From positions 3,224,001 to 3,288,000 of the forward strand of contig NC_035170.2 of assembly GCF_001659605.2 (NCBI RefSeq): a stretch of 64,000 nt of DNA, given 5' to 3'. The position numbers and the translations under genes were made by a program. Origin of the DNA: Manihot esculenta (Eukaryota; Streptophyta; Magnoliopsida; Malpighiales; Euphorbiaceae). Numbering within the stretch: position 1 is the stretch's first letter; each line of letters begins with the position of its first letter. Of this stretch, positions 20,646-32,634 are shown one piece after another. The notes under the pieces are model-generated. The model had not been told where the DNA came from, ran no database searches, and saw only the letters and a list, made by a program, of their open reading frames with translations.

Positions 20646-22158
20646 TTGTTATAATGAATACTAGTTATTTTTCTGGGATTATTTATTATTTTAATTCAAT
20701 ATATTTTTAAACAAGAAGAGGATTTATTTGAGAAATAATTTTATATTTTTCATATTATATTAATTTTAGTGTTTGATACTCGAATTAAGTTAAAACAACT
20801 AATTACTATTAAAATAATTAACTATTTTAAATTAGTATGTTGAATAAAATCTAAAAAAAAAGAATGAAAAAGTTGAATATGATATATCTAGATAATTTAA
20901 TTAAAGAGTGGTTAAAAAAATCCGGAAAATAACTAATCCAAGCATTTTATGATACATGCATATAGACATGAGGATGAATGAGGAGATCCTGTAATAGTTA
21001 GTGGGCGATAGAGAGGGCCATCAAAATCAAATACTTTTTGCTTATCTAATGCTGTTTTTCGCTTTTTCACTTTGGCACTAAATCAGGCATCCATTGCACT
21101 TGGTGTCCACAATACAATTGTTATATTCAACCTTTTTTTGCCTTTTATCTTTAAAGATTGCCATTTGGTTGATACATTTGTATTTGATACCAGAATCCTA
21201 TACTTATTGAGTGAGACAGTGGTGGGAAATAGTCTTATTTAAGTGGATGATTTTTGTTTATATATTTTCAAAAAAAAAGTTAAAAAGTTGATAGGTTATA
21301 GAGGGGATTGATCAATTCCATAGTGGTATATGCACACGTTTGACTATACTCCCACCAATAATACAGCCCACCCACCCACCAACAATTCTTTTTCCCTTTT
21401 TTTTTTTCTCATAAAGAAGAAAAGAGCCAATCTTGCTGTACTCAGGGAGGGGAACTTGGTGTATAGTCATGAGGCGACTATCATGGATATTTCAGAGCCT
21501 CTCAATAACTCATTTCCAGTCGTCTATGACCACAACACCCAACAAAAGAATATCGTTGAATGGTTGTAATTGCGGAGTTTGATAGGCCGCAAATCTACAC
21601 TAAACTAATTTATGTTTGAATGGAGAAAATAAAAATGAAGGAAAATGAAAACATTTTCCCTTGAAAGGAAAATAAAAGTGAAAATTAATAAATTAAAATT
21701 ACTACTCACTTCCTTGAAAAATGAATAAAATTACTTATTTATTTCCATAATCATTTATTTTTATTTCAATTATCTTATTTTTTCCAGGAAGAATATATCT
21801 TTTTCTGTACTTGGGTCAAGTAAATTTACCAACCCTATAACCCTCTTAATTTATCATGTAGAATGCGCAAAACGTTTAAATTAACTATATTATTTTTCCT
21901 TGGATCTTTGACGCCAACAGTTTCTGCTGTATCATTGATAAGCAAAAACCGCTTCAAGCAAGAAAGGGCAAGTACTGGACAGTAACATCAAGAGAAATAG
22001 GAACTTCACACCTCACAGGAGATGTGCAAAAATAACAGTTCAAACAAACACGACTGTCTTCCAATTAGAAGTTGGAAGCAGCATCTCAAAACTAATATCC
22101 TCCAAAATACAACACCACAACAGATCATTTCCCATCGGCACAACTTCAAACTGCTGCT
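20646..22158. other. Intergenic, ending in HSC70 3'UTR
   Basis: AT-rich with no supported gene; the 79-residue ORF at 21330 has no family resemblance. About 21900-22158 is likely the 3'UTR of the minus-strand HSC70 gene. Confidence 0.45.
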
Positions 22159-24666
22159 TTAGTCAACTTCTTCAATTTTAGGGCCTGCACCACTGCCACC
22201 AGCTGAAGGGATATCTTCATCCATACCACCACCCATGTCAGGACCAGCACCCTGGTACATTTTGGCTATGATAGGGTTACAGATGCTCTCAAGCTCCTTC
22301 ATTTTGTCTTCAAATTCATCTGCCTCAGCAAGCTGATTAGCATCTAACCATTGGATAGCCTGTTCAATTGCATCCTCAATCTTCTTCTTGTCATCTGGGG
22401 AGAGTTTGGAACTGATTTTCTCGTCTTTTACAGTGTTTCTCATGTTATACGAATAATTCTCCAGTGCATTCTTGGCATCAACCTTCTTCTTATGTTCCTC
22501 GTCCTCAGCCTTGTACTTCTCAGCTTCTTGTACCATCTTCTCTATCTCTTCCTTTGACAATCTTCCCTTGTCGTTAGTAATTGTTATCTTGTTCTTCTGT
22601 CCAGTAGTCTTATCCTCAGCAGAAACGTTTAAGATACCATTAGCATCAATATCAAAGCAAACAGTGATCTGAGGAACGCCTCTTGGGGCTGGAGGAATGC
22701 CAGATAGCTCAAATTTTCCAAGTAAATTATTGTCCCTAGTTCTTGCTCTCTCACCCTCATAAACCTGGATCAAAACCCCAGGTTGGTTATCGGAGTAGGT
22801 CGAGAACACCTGCTCTTTCTTGGTGGGAATGGTGGTGTTCCTTGGTATCAGGACAGTCATTACACCTCCAGCAGTTTCCAGTCCAAGAGACAGAGGGGTA
22901 ACATCCAAGAGCAGCAAATCTTGCACCTTCTCATTACCCTCACCGCTTAAGATTGCAGCCTGTACAGCAGCCCCATAAGCAACGGCCTCATCAGGGTTTA
23001 TGCTTTTGCAAAGCTCCTTCCCGTTGAAAAAGTCCTGCAACAACTGCTGCACTTTAGGAATTCTAGTAGATCCACCAACAAGCACAACATCATGTACGGT
23101 GCTCTTGTCCATCTTAGCATCCCTCAAACACTTCTCAACAGGTTCCATACACTTCCTGAAAAGATCCATATTAAGTTCCTCAAATCTGGCACGGGTGATT
23201 GTCGTGTAGAAATCAATACCCTCATACAAAGAATCAATCTCAATAGTTGTCTGAGCAGTAGATGAAAGAGTCCTCTTAGCTCTTTCACAAGCTGTCCTCA
23301 ATCTCCTAAGAGCTCTGGGGTTTCCAGAGATATCCTTCTTATTCTTTCTCTTAAACTCTTGAACAAAGTGGTTCACCATTCTGTTATCAAAGTCTTCACC
23401 ACCAAGGTGCGTGTCACCAGCTGTGGCCTTTACTTCAAATATACCCTCTTCAATAGTTAGTAGCGAGACATCAAAAGTACCCCCACCCAAATCAAAGATC
23501 AAAACATTCTTTTCGCCAACACTTGCCGCCTTCTTGTCAAGACCATAAGCAATGGCTGCAGCAGTGGGCTCGTTGATAATACGCATAACATTGAGGCCAG
23601 CAATGACCCCAGCATCCTTAGTTGCCTGGCGCTGAGAGTCATTGAAATAAGCAGGTACAGTTACAACAGCATTCTTTACTGATGATCCGAGATAGGCCTC
23701 GGCAATCTCACGCATCTTAATGAGCACCATAGAAGAAATCTCCTCGGCAGAAAATTGTTTATCTTCACCCTTGTATGTAACCACAATCATGGGCTTGTCA
23801 CCAGGACCAGGGATAACCTTGAAAGGCCAAAGTTTTATGTCATTCTGTACAGAGGTATCACTGAATCGCCTCCCAATCAAACGCTTTGCATCTGTGAATC
23901 ATATACAAATTGTTAGCTACCTAAATTAAATCTTCAGCACATAATTTAAGCACATACCAAATTCAAAATCAGTTCAGATGGGCAAATATTCAACACAGCC
24001 AGAAAGGGTTCTTAAAACAGACGATTCGACTTCGAGAATATTTATCAAAATATATTATTGTTCAAACAAAGAACAAAATTTATGTTGAACAATAATTTTT
24101 GTTTATAATATTTCACGAACTATCCTAATTTAAAACTCATAAACAAATATCGTAGGTGCTGTGCGAGAATTCACCGATTTATTTGCATTTTTTGAAAATA
24201 AAAATTGTAAATCATCAGCTAAGTCATAATTATCAAGTCGAATAGCATGAAAATCCAAGGACAATTCAGCACTTCTTCAACTCCCATTATTCTAATTTCA
24301 AAGCATGTACCTCGATCCTTCTACTCAGGCAAGGAGTAGTAAGAGCAAGTTTCAGGCTTCTAAACAGTTTTCAGAAAACAAAGACCAGCATAATATAGAA
24401 GAAAAAGAAAAGGGAGGAAAGCGAAATTAAAATTGTTGTACCAAGTACTTACCAAAGACGGTGTTGATGGGGTTCATGGCCACCTGGTTCTTAGCAGCAT
24501 CTCCGATCAATCGCTCAGTATCAGTAAAAGCAACATAAGACGGCGTCGTTCTGTTCCCCTGATCATTGGCTATGATCTCCACTCTGTCGTGCTGCCAAAC
24601 GCCGACACAAGAGTACGTCGTACCGAGATCTATTCCGATCGCTGGACCCTCTCCTTTACCGGCCAT
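22159..24666 (-). CDS. HSC70: Cytosolic heat shock cognate 70 kDa protein
   Basis: ATP-driven chaperone that folds and refolds client proteins with J-domain partners in cytosol and nucleus. Two exons: 24666-24453 and 23891-22159, with a 561-base GT-AG intron after the codon-phase-1 G of Asp in the segment [11 protein letters not shown]. Total 648 residues, the usual length. Visible motifs: N-terminal [28 protein letters not shown], the hinge motif [16 protein letters not shown], and the C-terminal EEVD that binds TPR co-chaperones and marks the cytosolic class. The ATG at 24666 gives the standard [11 protein letters not shown] start. A TATA box and two heat-shock elements lie upstream, so it may be heat-responsive. 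Intron position and C-terminus make BiP or organellar forms unlikely. Confidence 0.97.
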
Positions 24667-24753
24667 CACAGAAAGTACTAAGATTACCAAATTCTCTTTT
24701 TTTATTGGCGGAAAAAAAAATTTCTCAGAACAGGGACGAAGCAGACGCTGTAG

Positions 24754-24763
24754 CTTATAAAAG
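24754..24763 (-). promoter_or_regulatory. TATA box of HSC70
   Basis: CTTTTATAAG on the minus strand, about 90 bases before the ATG, leaving a 5'UTR of roughly 60 bases. Confidence 0.65.
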
Positions 24764-24777
24764 CGACTGGTATGAGT

Positions 24778-24790
24778 TTCGAGAAGGTTC
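24778..24790. promoter_or_regulatory. Heat-shock element 1 (TTCGAGAAGGTTC)
   Basis: A perfect three-unit heat-shock element (TTCnnGAAnnTTC), 15 bases beyond the TATA box: the usual close placement for heat-shock factor binding. Confidence 0.75.
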
Positions 24791-24877
24791 GCGTGAAATA
24801 TCAGCCGTTGGATTGAGAATACACGAATGGTGGATCTGAGCGCAAATACAGTATTAATATTTTAAGGTTCTGGTTGG

Positions 24878-24890
24878 TTCGTGAATGTTC
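24878..24890. promoter_or_regulatory. Heat-shock element 2 (TTCGTGAATGTTC)
   Basis: Second perfect three-unit element, exactly 100 bases from the first, with a further loose TTC at 24868-24870. Confidence 0.7.
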
Positions 24891-24899
24891 GAACACGGT

Positions 24900-25204
24900 A
24901 TTTGACAGTTGGAGGAAAAAGCAGAAATATCTTCCACTGTCTTCCGGACACGAATACTAACAGATCGTCACGTGTCGGCGCCTTTGCATGTTGATTCCGC
25001 CCGCCATTGAATTGTTTTGCTCTATTTTGGGCCACATATTTTATACCAGGCCCAGTTTTACATTCATTTTATTTTAATGGGAATATGGATTTAATGGATA
25101 GTTTTATTTTTTTTTTAAATTACTTATTGACTTAATACACCAGCTTAATATAATGAGGTAATACACTCACAGAGTCACAGTGTTCAATAATTTCTCATTG
25201 ATAA
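24900..25204. other. Distal HSC70 promoter and spacer
   Basis: The sequence is GC-richer up to about 25000 and includes CACGTGTCGG (ABRE/G-box-like) at 24970. No gene. Confidence 0.4.
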
Positions 25205-25925
25205 TCTAATTAGCCGGGTGTTCTTGAACTAAGGGGTAAATGAATTAAATCGTTTTTGAGTTAATCGAGATTCGATTCAATAAAAATTTAAACTAAGCTC
25301 GATTCAATTCCTAAACGAATTAAGTTTGAAATTAATTTTTAGTCTCATTTAGTAAACAAGTCAAATTAGAGATTTATAGTATTCAGTTTATTAAAAACTC
25401 GTGAGTTCAGCTCATTTTTTAGTTTATGAGTAGACTCGCGACAATCTCGTTAAGTAAGTTAATAAAATAATAAAAATAAACTCAAATAATGCATATATTT
25501 TCATGAGTTAAATTTAAATTTTTTAAAATTTATCTTTATATAATTTAATTACACTCTTAAATTTGTATATATTTGGATCATTAAAATTTAAAAATCCATT
25601 TTTATAAGTTTACGAGCTAATGTATATATATTTATTTAATTAAAATTATTTTAGTTTTAAACTTATTAGTTTTAAACTAAAACTTATTTTACATATAAAT
25701 AAATTGAACTACTCATGAACTATTTGATACTAAACTCGATAAAAATTCGACTCAACTCAACTCATCTAAACTCATTTACTAAACGAGTTAAACTTAAATT
25801 TTTTAATACTCAATTCGAGTTTGAAATGAGTAAATCTCGAATTAGGATCGAGCTCGAAAAAATTTTAACGAATCAAATTTAAACTTTTCAAAATTCAGTT
25901 CGATTGGGTTCTTTTATGCACATGT
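25205..25925. mobile_element. Fold-back element with CTCGA-rich arms
   Basis: The left part (GTTAATCGAGATTCGATTCA, AAGCTCGATTCAATTCC) and the reversed right part (GAGCTCGATCCTAATTCGAG, AACTCGTTTAGTAAATGAG) are similar in order. About 700 bases, no coding capacity. The 25926-27117 stretch beyond it is AT-rich and, apart from a SINE-like piece, holds nothing I can name. Confidence 0.4.
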
Positions 25926-26919
25926 AAATTTTAGAGTGATAATTTTTGTATAAAATTAAGTTTTTGATCTAATTAACATAAACTTAAGATTAAATTAGCC
26001 TACTTTTAAAAAATCCAAACTTAAGACCTTTAATAACAAAGGAAAGATTTCCGATTCAGAACCAACTTTAAAATTAGCATAGAATATGGCTATTCTAGTT
26101 AATTATCAGCGTAATACAAGATTTACAATTAAAATTTATTTTTAAAAATTTAAATATTCTAATTCATTACCCATAAAATAACATGTTATTTTTATTTTTC
26201 TTAAATTTGAAAACTCTACCCTATTACTCATAAAAATAATACTTATTTATATTTCAGATTTTTTAAAATTTAAATTATCTAACATATTTTCAATTAAACT
26301 CTTTTTTTTTAAAGTTAAATAGTTAATGAAAGCTATTAACATAATCATAAAACACCTTTTTCTAAAAATTTAAAATTTAGAAAATTTTAACCTTTTGCCT
26401 TCTGTTGGCTCCACTCTTGTATATGGTATTTTCTGATTGATTGAGTGCATAAATCCAACTCTAGAACCAGAAAAATTAACATATTAATTAAAAAATTAAT
26501 AAAATATTATATTTTTTAATATATATAAAAAAATTAAAATGAATAAAAATTATGAGATAAATGAAGTATTATAATTTTTGTAAATTAATTTGAGAATATT
26601 TTTATTATATTTTAAAAAATAAAAATTCATATGAAGTTGAATATATTCTAGATCACCCAATAGCTACATAAATTGCTAGAATTTGTCAGTCACAATTCAT
26701 GGATGAAATCAAAAGAGGGCATTAAAAGAATATGGAGGGGGGTTTTATAAGAATTACAGCCATTGATAATGGACTTTTGCTTTTTAATTCCTCTCGTGAT
26801 ATGACCTAAATATTTTTTTTAGTAAAAAATTTGAGGGTTGAGAATAAAATTTATTATACAAATAATATCTATGTAATAATTAAATTAAGGTGTAGTGTTT
26901 AATATTTTAAAGTGATATT

Positions 26920-27075
26920 ACACTCACATGTTTAGTCTGATAATAAGTGCATTTAAATAAATTTGATAAATCTCAAATTTTAATTTTTTTTTTATTTTAA
27001 AAAAAATATTTTAAACTAATATTTAATATGATAAATCTCAAATTCTACTTTCCGATCTCTATTTTTAAAAAAATA
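26920..27075 (+). repeat. SINE-like fragment with partial internal duplication
   Basis: TTTAGTCTGATAATAAGTGC is A-box-like and is followed by ATTTAAATAAATTTGATAAATCTCAAATT and a diverged B-box region. The latter part (GATAAATCTCAAATTCTACTTTCCGATC) then occurs again. Related to pieces at 11105, 11715 and 30905. Confidence 0.45.
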
Positions 27076-27126
27076 TTTTAAAATAATATTTAATATTTTA
27101 ATTAATTTTTAAAATAATATTTAATA

Positions 27127-27705
27127 GAAAAAATTATTTTTTAGTCCCTGAGGTTTAACGTAATTAACACTTCTGTTCCTCTATTTTGGCGACCCAACAC
27201 TTAAGTCCCTCACTTTCTCTTCCGTCCAAATTCGTAGTCCTTCCGTCCATTTAAACCGTTTGGTCATAGAGTCAAAGTTGAGAGGTGATAATTTTTTCTA
27301 ATAATACCCTTCTCTCAATGTAAAATCTCTATTTTTTTTTCTTTTATGTTTTCTCCAGTTGAAGAAGAAGAAGAAGAATAAATTGCAGAAAGGATAGAAA
27401 GAAGAAGAATAATAATAATAATAATAAGTTGCAGAAAGGGTAAAAAGAAGAAGAAGAAAAAGAAGTTGCAAAAAGGGTAGAAAGAAGAAGAAGAAGAAGA
27501 AGTTGCAGAAAGGATAGGAAGAAGAAGAAGAAGAAGAAGAAGTTGCAGAAAGGATAGGAAGAAGAAGAAGAAGAAGTTGCTTTGGATGGAAGGACTACGA
27601 ATTTGGATAGAAAAGAAAGTGAGGGACTTAAGTGTTGGGTCGCCAAAATAGAGGGACAGAAGTATTAATTATGTTAAATCTCAGGAACTAAAAAATAATT
27701 TTTCC
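27127..27705. mobile_element. Mutator-type MITE, 579 bp, with 9-bp TSD
   Basis: Terminal inverted repeats of 122 bp (27127-27248 and 27584-27705) match at well over 85% by eye; the ends read GAAAAAATTATTTTTTAG and GGAAAAATTATTTTTTAG. The 9-bp direct repeat TATTTAATA flanks the element at 27118-27126 and 27706-27714. A 9-bp duplication with long TIRs is characteristic of Mutator-like elements. No transposase is present. The core is a purine-rich tandem array. Confidence 0.85.
27358..27581 (+). repeat. Purine tandem array inside the Mutator-type MITE
   Basis: About five units of (GAA)n followed by GTTGCAGAAAGGATAG(G/A)A, unit 35-50 bases depending on the GAA count. The strand is almost pure purine. 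It explains the false 100-residue serine/phenylalanine-rich ORF on the minus strand. Confidence 0.85.
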
Positions 27706-27714
27706 TATTTAATA

Positions 27715-30700
27715 TTTTAACCCGATCAGGATCGATGAAGTTTTTTATAAAAAACTTTTTGTTATAATATTTGAGTAACCACTACCTCAGTAGCTATCCA
27801 TTATTTCAATAGCTAATGGTTATTACAACCACTAGTGTTATCGAACAAGACCTTAGGGATTTATTATAAATTTTGTGGACATCTAAATAATAAATTAAGT
27901 ATATATGTATTTAAATATATATGAAATTTTAAATTATGAGAAAATTTAGTTTTTCATTTTTATTTTAAAATCACTGGAAATTTTATATTTTATAAAATTA
28001 ATTTTTTTAATATTTTATTTAATAAATTATCTGTCATTTTAAATTTTTATATCATTTAATCTTTATAATTTTAACAATATAATTTTGAAAATCTACACCA
28101 TTTAATTTTTTTTATTAAAATTAAAATATATTGATTGATAATTTTTTTATAAAATGATTAAAAAATTTAATTTTATAAAATTTTGAAACGTTTTAATTTA
28201 ACAATAAATAGAAATAAATTAATTTTATAAAAAAAAATCAAGGATTTAATAGTAATTTTCATATATATATATGAGAAATTTATGAATTAGTAATGGGTGA
28301 TGTTGTGTTGTCAATTTCCTTGTGGATAGACATAATAATTGTGGGAATATTATGCTTAGATCTTAAGGACCATACAATTATATATTCTTTTTTATCAATT
28401 TTCTCCTTTGTCTTTTTTATTTTTCTCTATATATTACTCATAAAAATTATTTTATTCAGAGGTCACAAAAAAAAAAATCTAAGTCTCACTTTTTTTAAAA
28501 AATATTTTGAACAGTTACTATTTTTAATTTCTGTAGTAAAAAATAATTTTTTTAATAAATTTATTATATAAAAATTCAATGATATTAATAAGATTTCCAA
28601 ACTTTATAAAATTAACTTTTTAAAAAAATATGAAGTGATATGTTTCTTAAAAATGAGTTAATTTTTTTATTAAGAAAAATATTTTCCTTTCTAATAAATT
28701 TCTTTAAATATGTTAAACATGAAAATTGTGAAAAATATATATGAGTTTAGATTTTATTTTAATTTTTCACGAGTAAATTAAATGCAAAGCGGATATAGAA
28801 AATATTTTTAAAATCATTTTAAATATTGTTTGTTTTTCTTACGAGGAAACTAATTAGTTTAATTTTATGATTTAAAGTCATTAAGTTTAATAATAATACT
28901 ATTTAATTTTCATGGATTAAATTATGATTGATGTTGAGATCTAACATCTCATAATTTTAGTAATAATTTAATGTAATTAAATAAAAATATTTTAATATTA
29001 TTAACATGTTTATCTTTTAATTAATGTGTATTGATACTATGAATTATGGCTCGAAAATAAAAAGTGGGATTAGATGATATCCGATTCTATCAATAAAAAA
29101 AAATTTTAATATTGTAGATCTTATTTTTTCATTAAAATTCGCCCTCTCAATTATATAACAAGATTTTATGATAAATTGAAATTTTTGTTATACCGATAAT
29201 CGCAAAATTTTATATTTACTAATCGATACTAATTAAATATTTAGGATATGTGATAATTAACTCTATTTTTTTACTGTATAAAAATAAATAAATTACAAAA
29301 TTTTATATTTACTAGTCAATACTAATTGAATATCTGGAATATATAATAATTAATTTTATTTTTTTATTATATAAAAATAAATAAATATATAGATCAATTT
29401 ATGTAATTTTAATATTATTTTTAAATTTAAAATATCTTATTACACTCGCTTTTATTTTTAAATTATTAACTTAAAAAATTAGAATAGCGGTCAATAATTT
29501 CACATTTTATTTTTTATAAATTGACTAATCGCAATTCAATGAATTCAAATATATTATTAATTTTTTAATTCTTTTTAATCAAAATTTGACATAATTTGAT
29601 TTAGATTCTAATTATTGATTTTCTTCAACATATTGTTGAGTTTTTACTTAGTCCAAATGAGATATATAACGATACGTTAATTATATTTAAATAGCATTCT
29701 TGAAATTACAATTTTATTTGCTGGAAATTTTTAAATTAATATTTAAAATACTAATATTTAAAAATTAAAAAAATATTTTTTAATTTTTAATTAACTACTA
29801 CAAAATAAAAAAACGCTATCACAACAATTAATATTATCGAATTATGGTCTTCTATCTTAATAATAACTATTCAAATTCCATCATTCAAATATTAATAGTA
29901 TTCACCTAAGTCATTTAATTTCACTTCAACAATCTTTTATTACATATTTTTTAATATTTTAGTACATAATAAATAAATATTAATCCTTTTTAAAATTTTT
30001 ATATTTTATTAAAATAGTAAATAAATATTAAGAATGCTTAATTTTGAAATTGATAAAATAAATGAAATATTCCTTATAAATTGGTTGGTGTTGTTTTTAA
30101 TTATTTTTTGATAAAATATATTTACTTATTAATTAACTGTTAAATATACATTATATCTTGATTATATAACAATAATTATATAAGTTTTATTATATAATAT
30201 TATGAAAATTTTATAATATATTACATTAAATAATATTTTTATTATAAAATTTTCATAATTATTATTAAAAATATAAAATTCATAATTATTGATAGCGTGG
30301 AATACATATTTAATGATTAAATTATTTATTTTTAATTTTACTGAAAATTTAATTAAAATTTAAAAATATAAATATTACTCAATTTATTCAAAATATAAAT
30401 ATTTGAATTAAAATAAAAAATTATACAAATTTAGGTTTTTCCAACAGCCGTAAAGTTTGTCCCATGAGATTTTATAAAATCTATAATTTTTATATAATTA
30501 TAGTTTGTCCCATGAGATTTTCTATAAAATATTTTCAATAAATTAGTTAATTATAAAAAAAAACCTTGATTTAATGGAAAAAATAAAGTTCCTTCAGATA
30601 AAAATATATAATATCTTTGTTATATTATAAAATACCTTTGTCAAAAAAATATTATAAAATACCAATTACAATTATGAATAAGTATACTCATTTAACACTT

Positions 30701-30904
30701 CATATTTAAAATTTGTGATTTTAATTAGAATTATTTTATGAAAAAAATTATAATATTGCAAAAAATAAGATTATTATATAACACGATTTTGCAATTTACC
30801 TCAAAATATTTTCTGTGAAATATTAGTCCTGTTTCATAAATTAATTAATCAAGAAAAATTGCTAATTAATAATTAAAAATTAAAAAAAAATACATAATAT
30901 TTTT
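27715..30904. other. AT-rich intergenic DNA, no gene
   Basis: No supported gene; the ORF at 28293-28571 is low-complexity. Two small tandem duplications are visible: a 92-base unit at about 29204-29295 and 29296-29387, and a 48-base unit starting at 30455 and 30503 (TTTGTCCCATGAGATTTT). Confidence 0.5.
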
Positions 30905-31010
30905 TAATATGCACAGATTTAACCTAGTGGTAAGTGCATTTGAGTAAATTTAAAAGATTTCAGATTTTACTTTCTAATTCACGATTCCTATTTCAAAAAA
31001 TATATATATA
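30905..31010 (+). repeat. SINE-like fragment
   Basis: AGATTTAACCTAGTGGTAAG (A-box-like) is followed by GCATTTGAGTAAATTTAAAAG and a decayed B-box area, then an AT tail. Same family as 26920-27075, in the same orientation. Confidence 0.5.
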
Positions 31011-31050
31011 TTTTTTAATATTATTAAATAAAATATTAATTAAATATTGA

Positions 31051-31492
31051 TGACAGAAATTCAAGAATAAATCTAGACTCAAAATATATTTTTGTTTAAG
31101 TTTAATTTATTTTTTCCTCTTATTTTCTTTTATTTATATATTTTTTTTATCTTTTTATGACGTACAAAGCTATCATGGCTTGTGCCTCCATGTCATATTC
31201 GCATTGGATATATGTATGGATGTACTGTATTTTTTTTTCATCAAGTAACTATTTAATTTTATTCGGCGTCACTCGGACACGACTCCGAACATCACGAGAT
31301 TTATTGTTATATGAGCTAATAGATATTTGAGGTTAGGGCTCTCATGGATAGGTTTCTGTCTAGTCCAAGTTGGACTGACTTTGTGCTTGCACAAGGTGTA
31401 GAGTCGCGCATTGGATCCTAATTGAACTTAGACTTGGTATTCCTAGTATGGGCTTTGTCAAGGATCAGGCATTTGGAGCCCGGCCGTCATTA
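31051..31492 (-). repeat. 3' LTR of the small Tat-like element
   Basis: Matches 32189-32634 in ordered blocks: ATTCAAGAAT..GTCTAGACTC, TAGATATTTGAGGTTAGGG, AAGGTGTAGAGT and GACCGTCAT at the end. The terminal TG has become TA. Confidence 0.75.
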
Positions 31493-32188
31493 AATTCTCT
31501 TTTATTAATTATTCCATTATTTATGAGGGTAAATTTTGATATCCCAATTATTATCGCGCGATTTTAAGAGAGTTCTGTCAAAACGTCCATTCTTTGTCTT
31601 TTCTCATTTCAAACTTGTGCTCTTGCTTTTGCTCGTTGTTCTGCCTCTTGTGCTGCTTCCGCTATCTTGCTCTTTCTCTTCTTTGTAATCCCCGATTTCC
31701 CAATGCAAAATATGTCTTGCTCTTCTCATGACTTCTACTAGGATCTTTGATGTGGTTGATTTGGTGTTTTTTTTATTATTTTTCCTGTGACTTTGCTGAT
31801 ACCATAATCTTCAAAATTAGGGCTCCTTTGCCTAATGAATGAATAGTTCTCCCTAATTCACCGCCAGTAGACCTGATAGATGTTCTGCAAGGATGTAATA
31901 TAATCTTTTTTGTAAAGCAACATAAGTTCGATCTTATCTTTCTGTTTACCTCCTTCTTCATCGAAGTTTTCCTCTACTTTAAAGTGACCTTTCGAATGTT
32001 ATCTCCTAACTCCATTTTGTTCATGTGCTGCTTTTGGTCTATTTACTTGTGAGTCGAGCTCAAGTCCTTCGGAGTGGTTTTCGTATGGTTTTCTCCATAA
32101 TTGGCCATGCGAATCTCAGTGGGTAAATAGAAATGAGAACTTTGGTGCTGAAAAAATCTCATTCGTTCTCATAGACGGTGCCAATTGG

Positions 32189-32634
32189 TGTTTGAGATTC
32201 AAGAATGGGTCTAGACTCCGAGTGTAATTTTTGTAAGCTCAATTTTGTTCTTCCCTCTTATTTCTTTTTATTCCCTTTCTCTTTTGTCTTTTTGTGACTT
32301 ATAACCACTGTCTAGCGCTTGTATCTTCTTGTCATATTCACGCTGTACATATGAATGTGCTGCATCATTTTCTTCCATTAGGCAGCCATTTAATTTCATT
32401 TGACGCCAGTTGAACACAATCTCGAATGCTATGGGTTTGTTGTTCCATATGAACTACTAGATATTTGAGGTTAGGGACCTCATGGACAGATTTTTGTCCA
32501 ATCTGGCTTATTTGGATAGATCTTAAACTTATATAAGGTGTAGAGTTGCACATTAAATCTTAATTGAATTTAGGGCTGATCCTTTTTAACATGGACTTTG
32601 TCAAGTCCAAACGTCTAGAATATGACCGTCATCA
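32189..32634 (-). repeat. 5' LTR of the small Tat-like element
   Basis: Better preserved LTR with TG...CA ends on the minus strand, next to the primer-binding region at about 32170-32188. Confidence 0.75.

Larger units (their letters stand above)
31051..32634 (-). mobile_element. Small non-autonomous Tat-like LTR retrotransposon
   Basis: Two LTRs of about 440 bp (31051-31492 and 32189-32634) flank only 696 bp. On the minus strand the right-hand LTR begins TGATGACGG and ends CA, followed at once by CCAATTGGCACCGTCTATGA. This is a variant of the TTGGCGCCGTCTGTGGG primer-site region typical of plant Tat-group gypsy elements. A short ATG frame with gag-leader look (starting near 32108) is broken by stops. 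There is no pol. LTR divergence by eye is considerable, so the insertion is old; no target duplication survives that I can see. Confidence 0.75.

Noticed and set aside
22351..23929. Plus-strand ORFs opposite HSC70
   Set aside because: Shadows of a long, codon-biased gene on the minus strand.
27344..27646. 100-residue Ser/Phe/Leu-rich ORF
   Set aside because: Translation of the purine tandem array in the Mutator-type MITE.
28293..28571. 92-residue hydrophobic ORF
   Set aside because: Low-complexity AT-rich translation, dominated by Phe, Ile, Leu and Lys, with no upstream or downstream gene signals.
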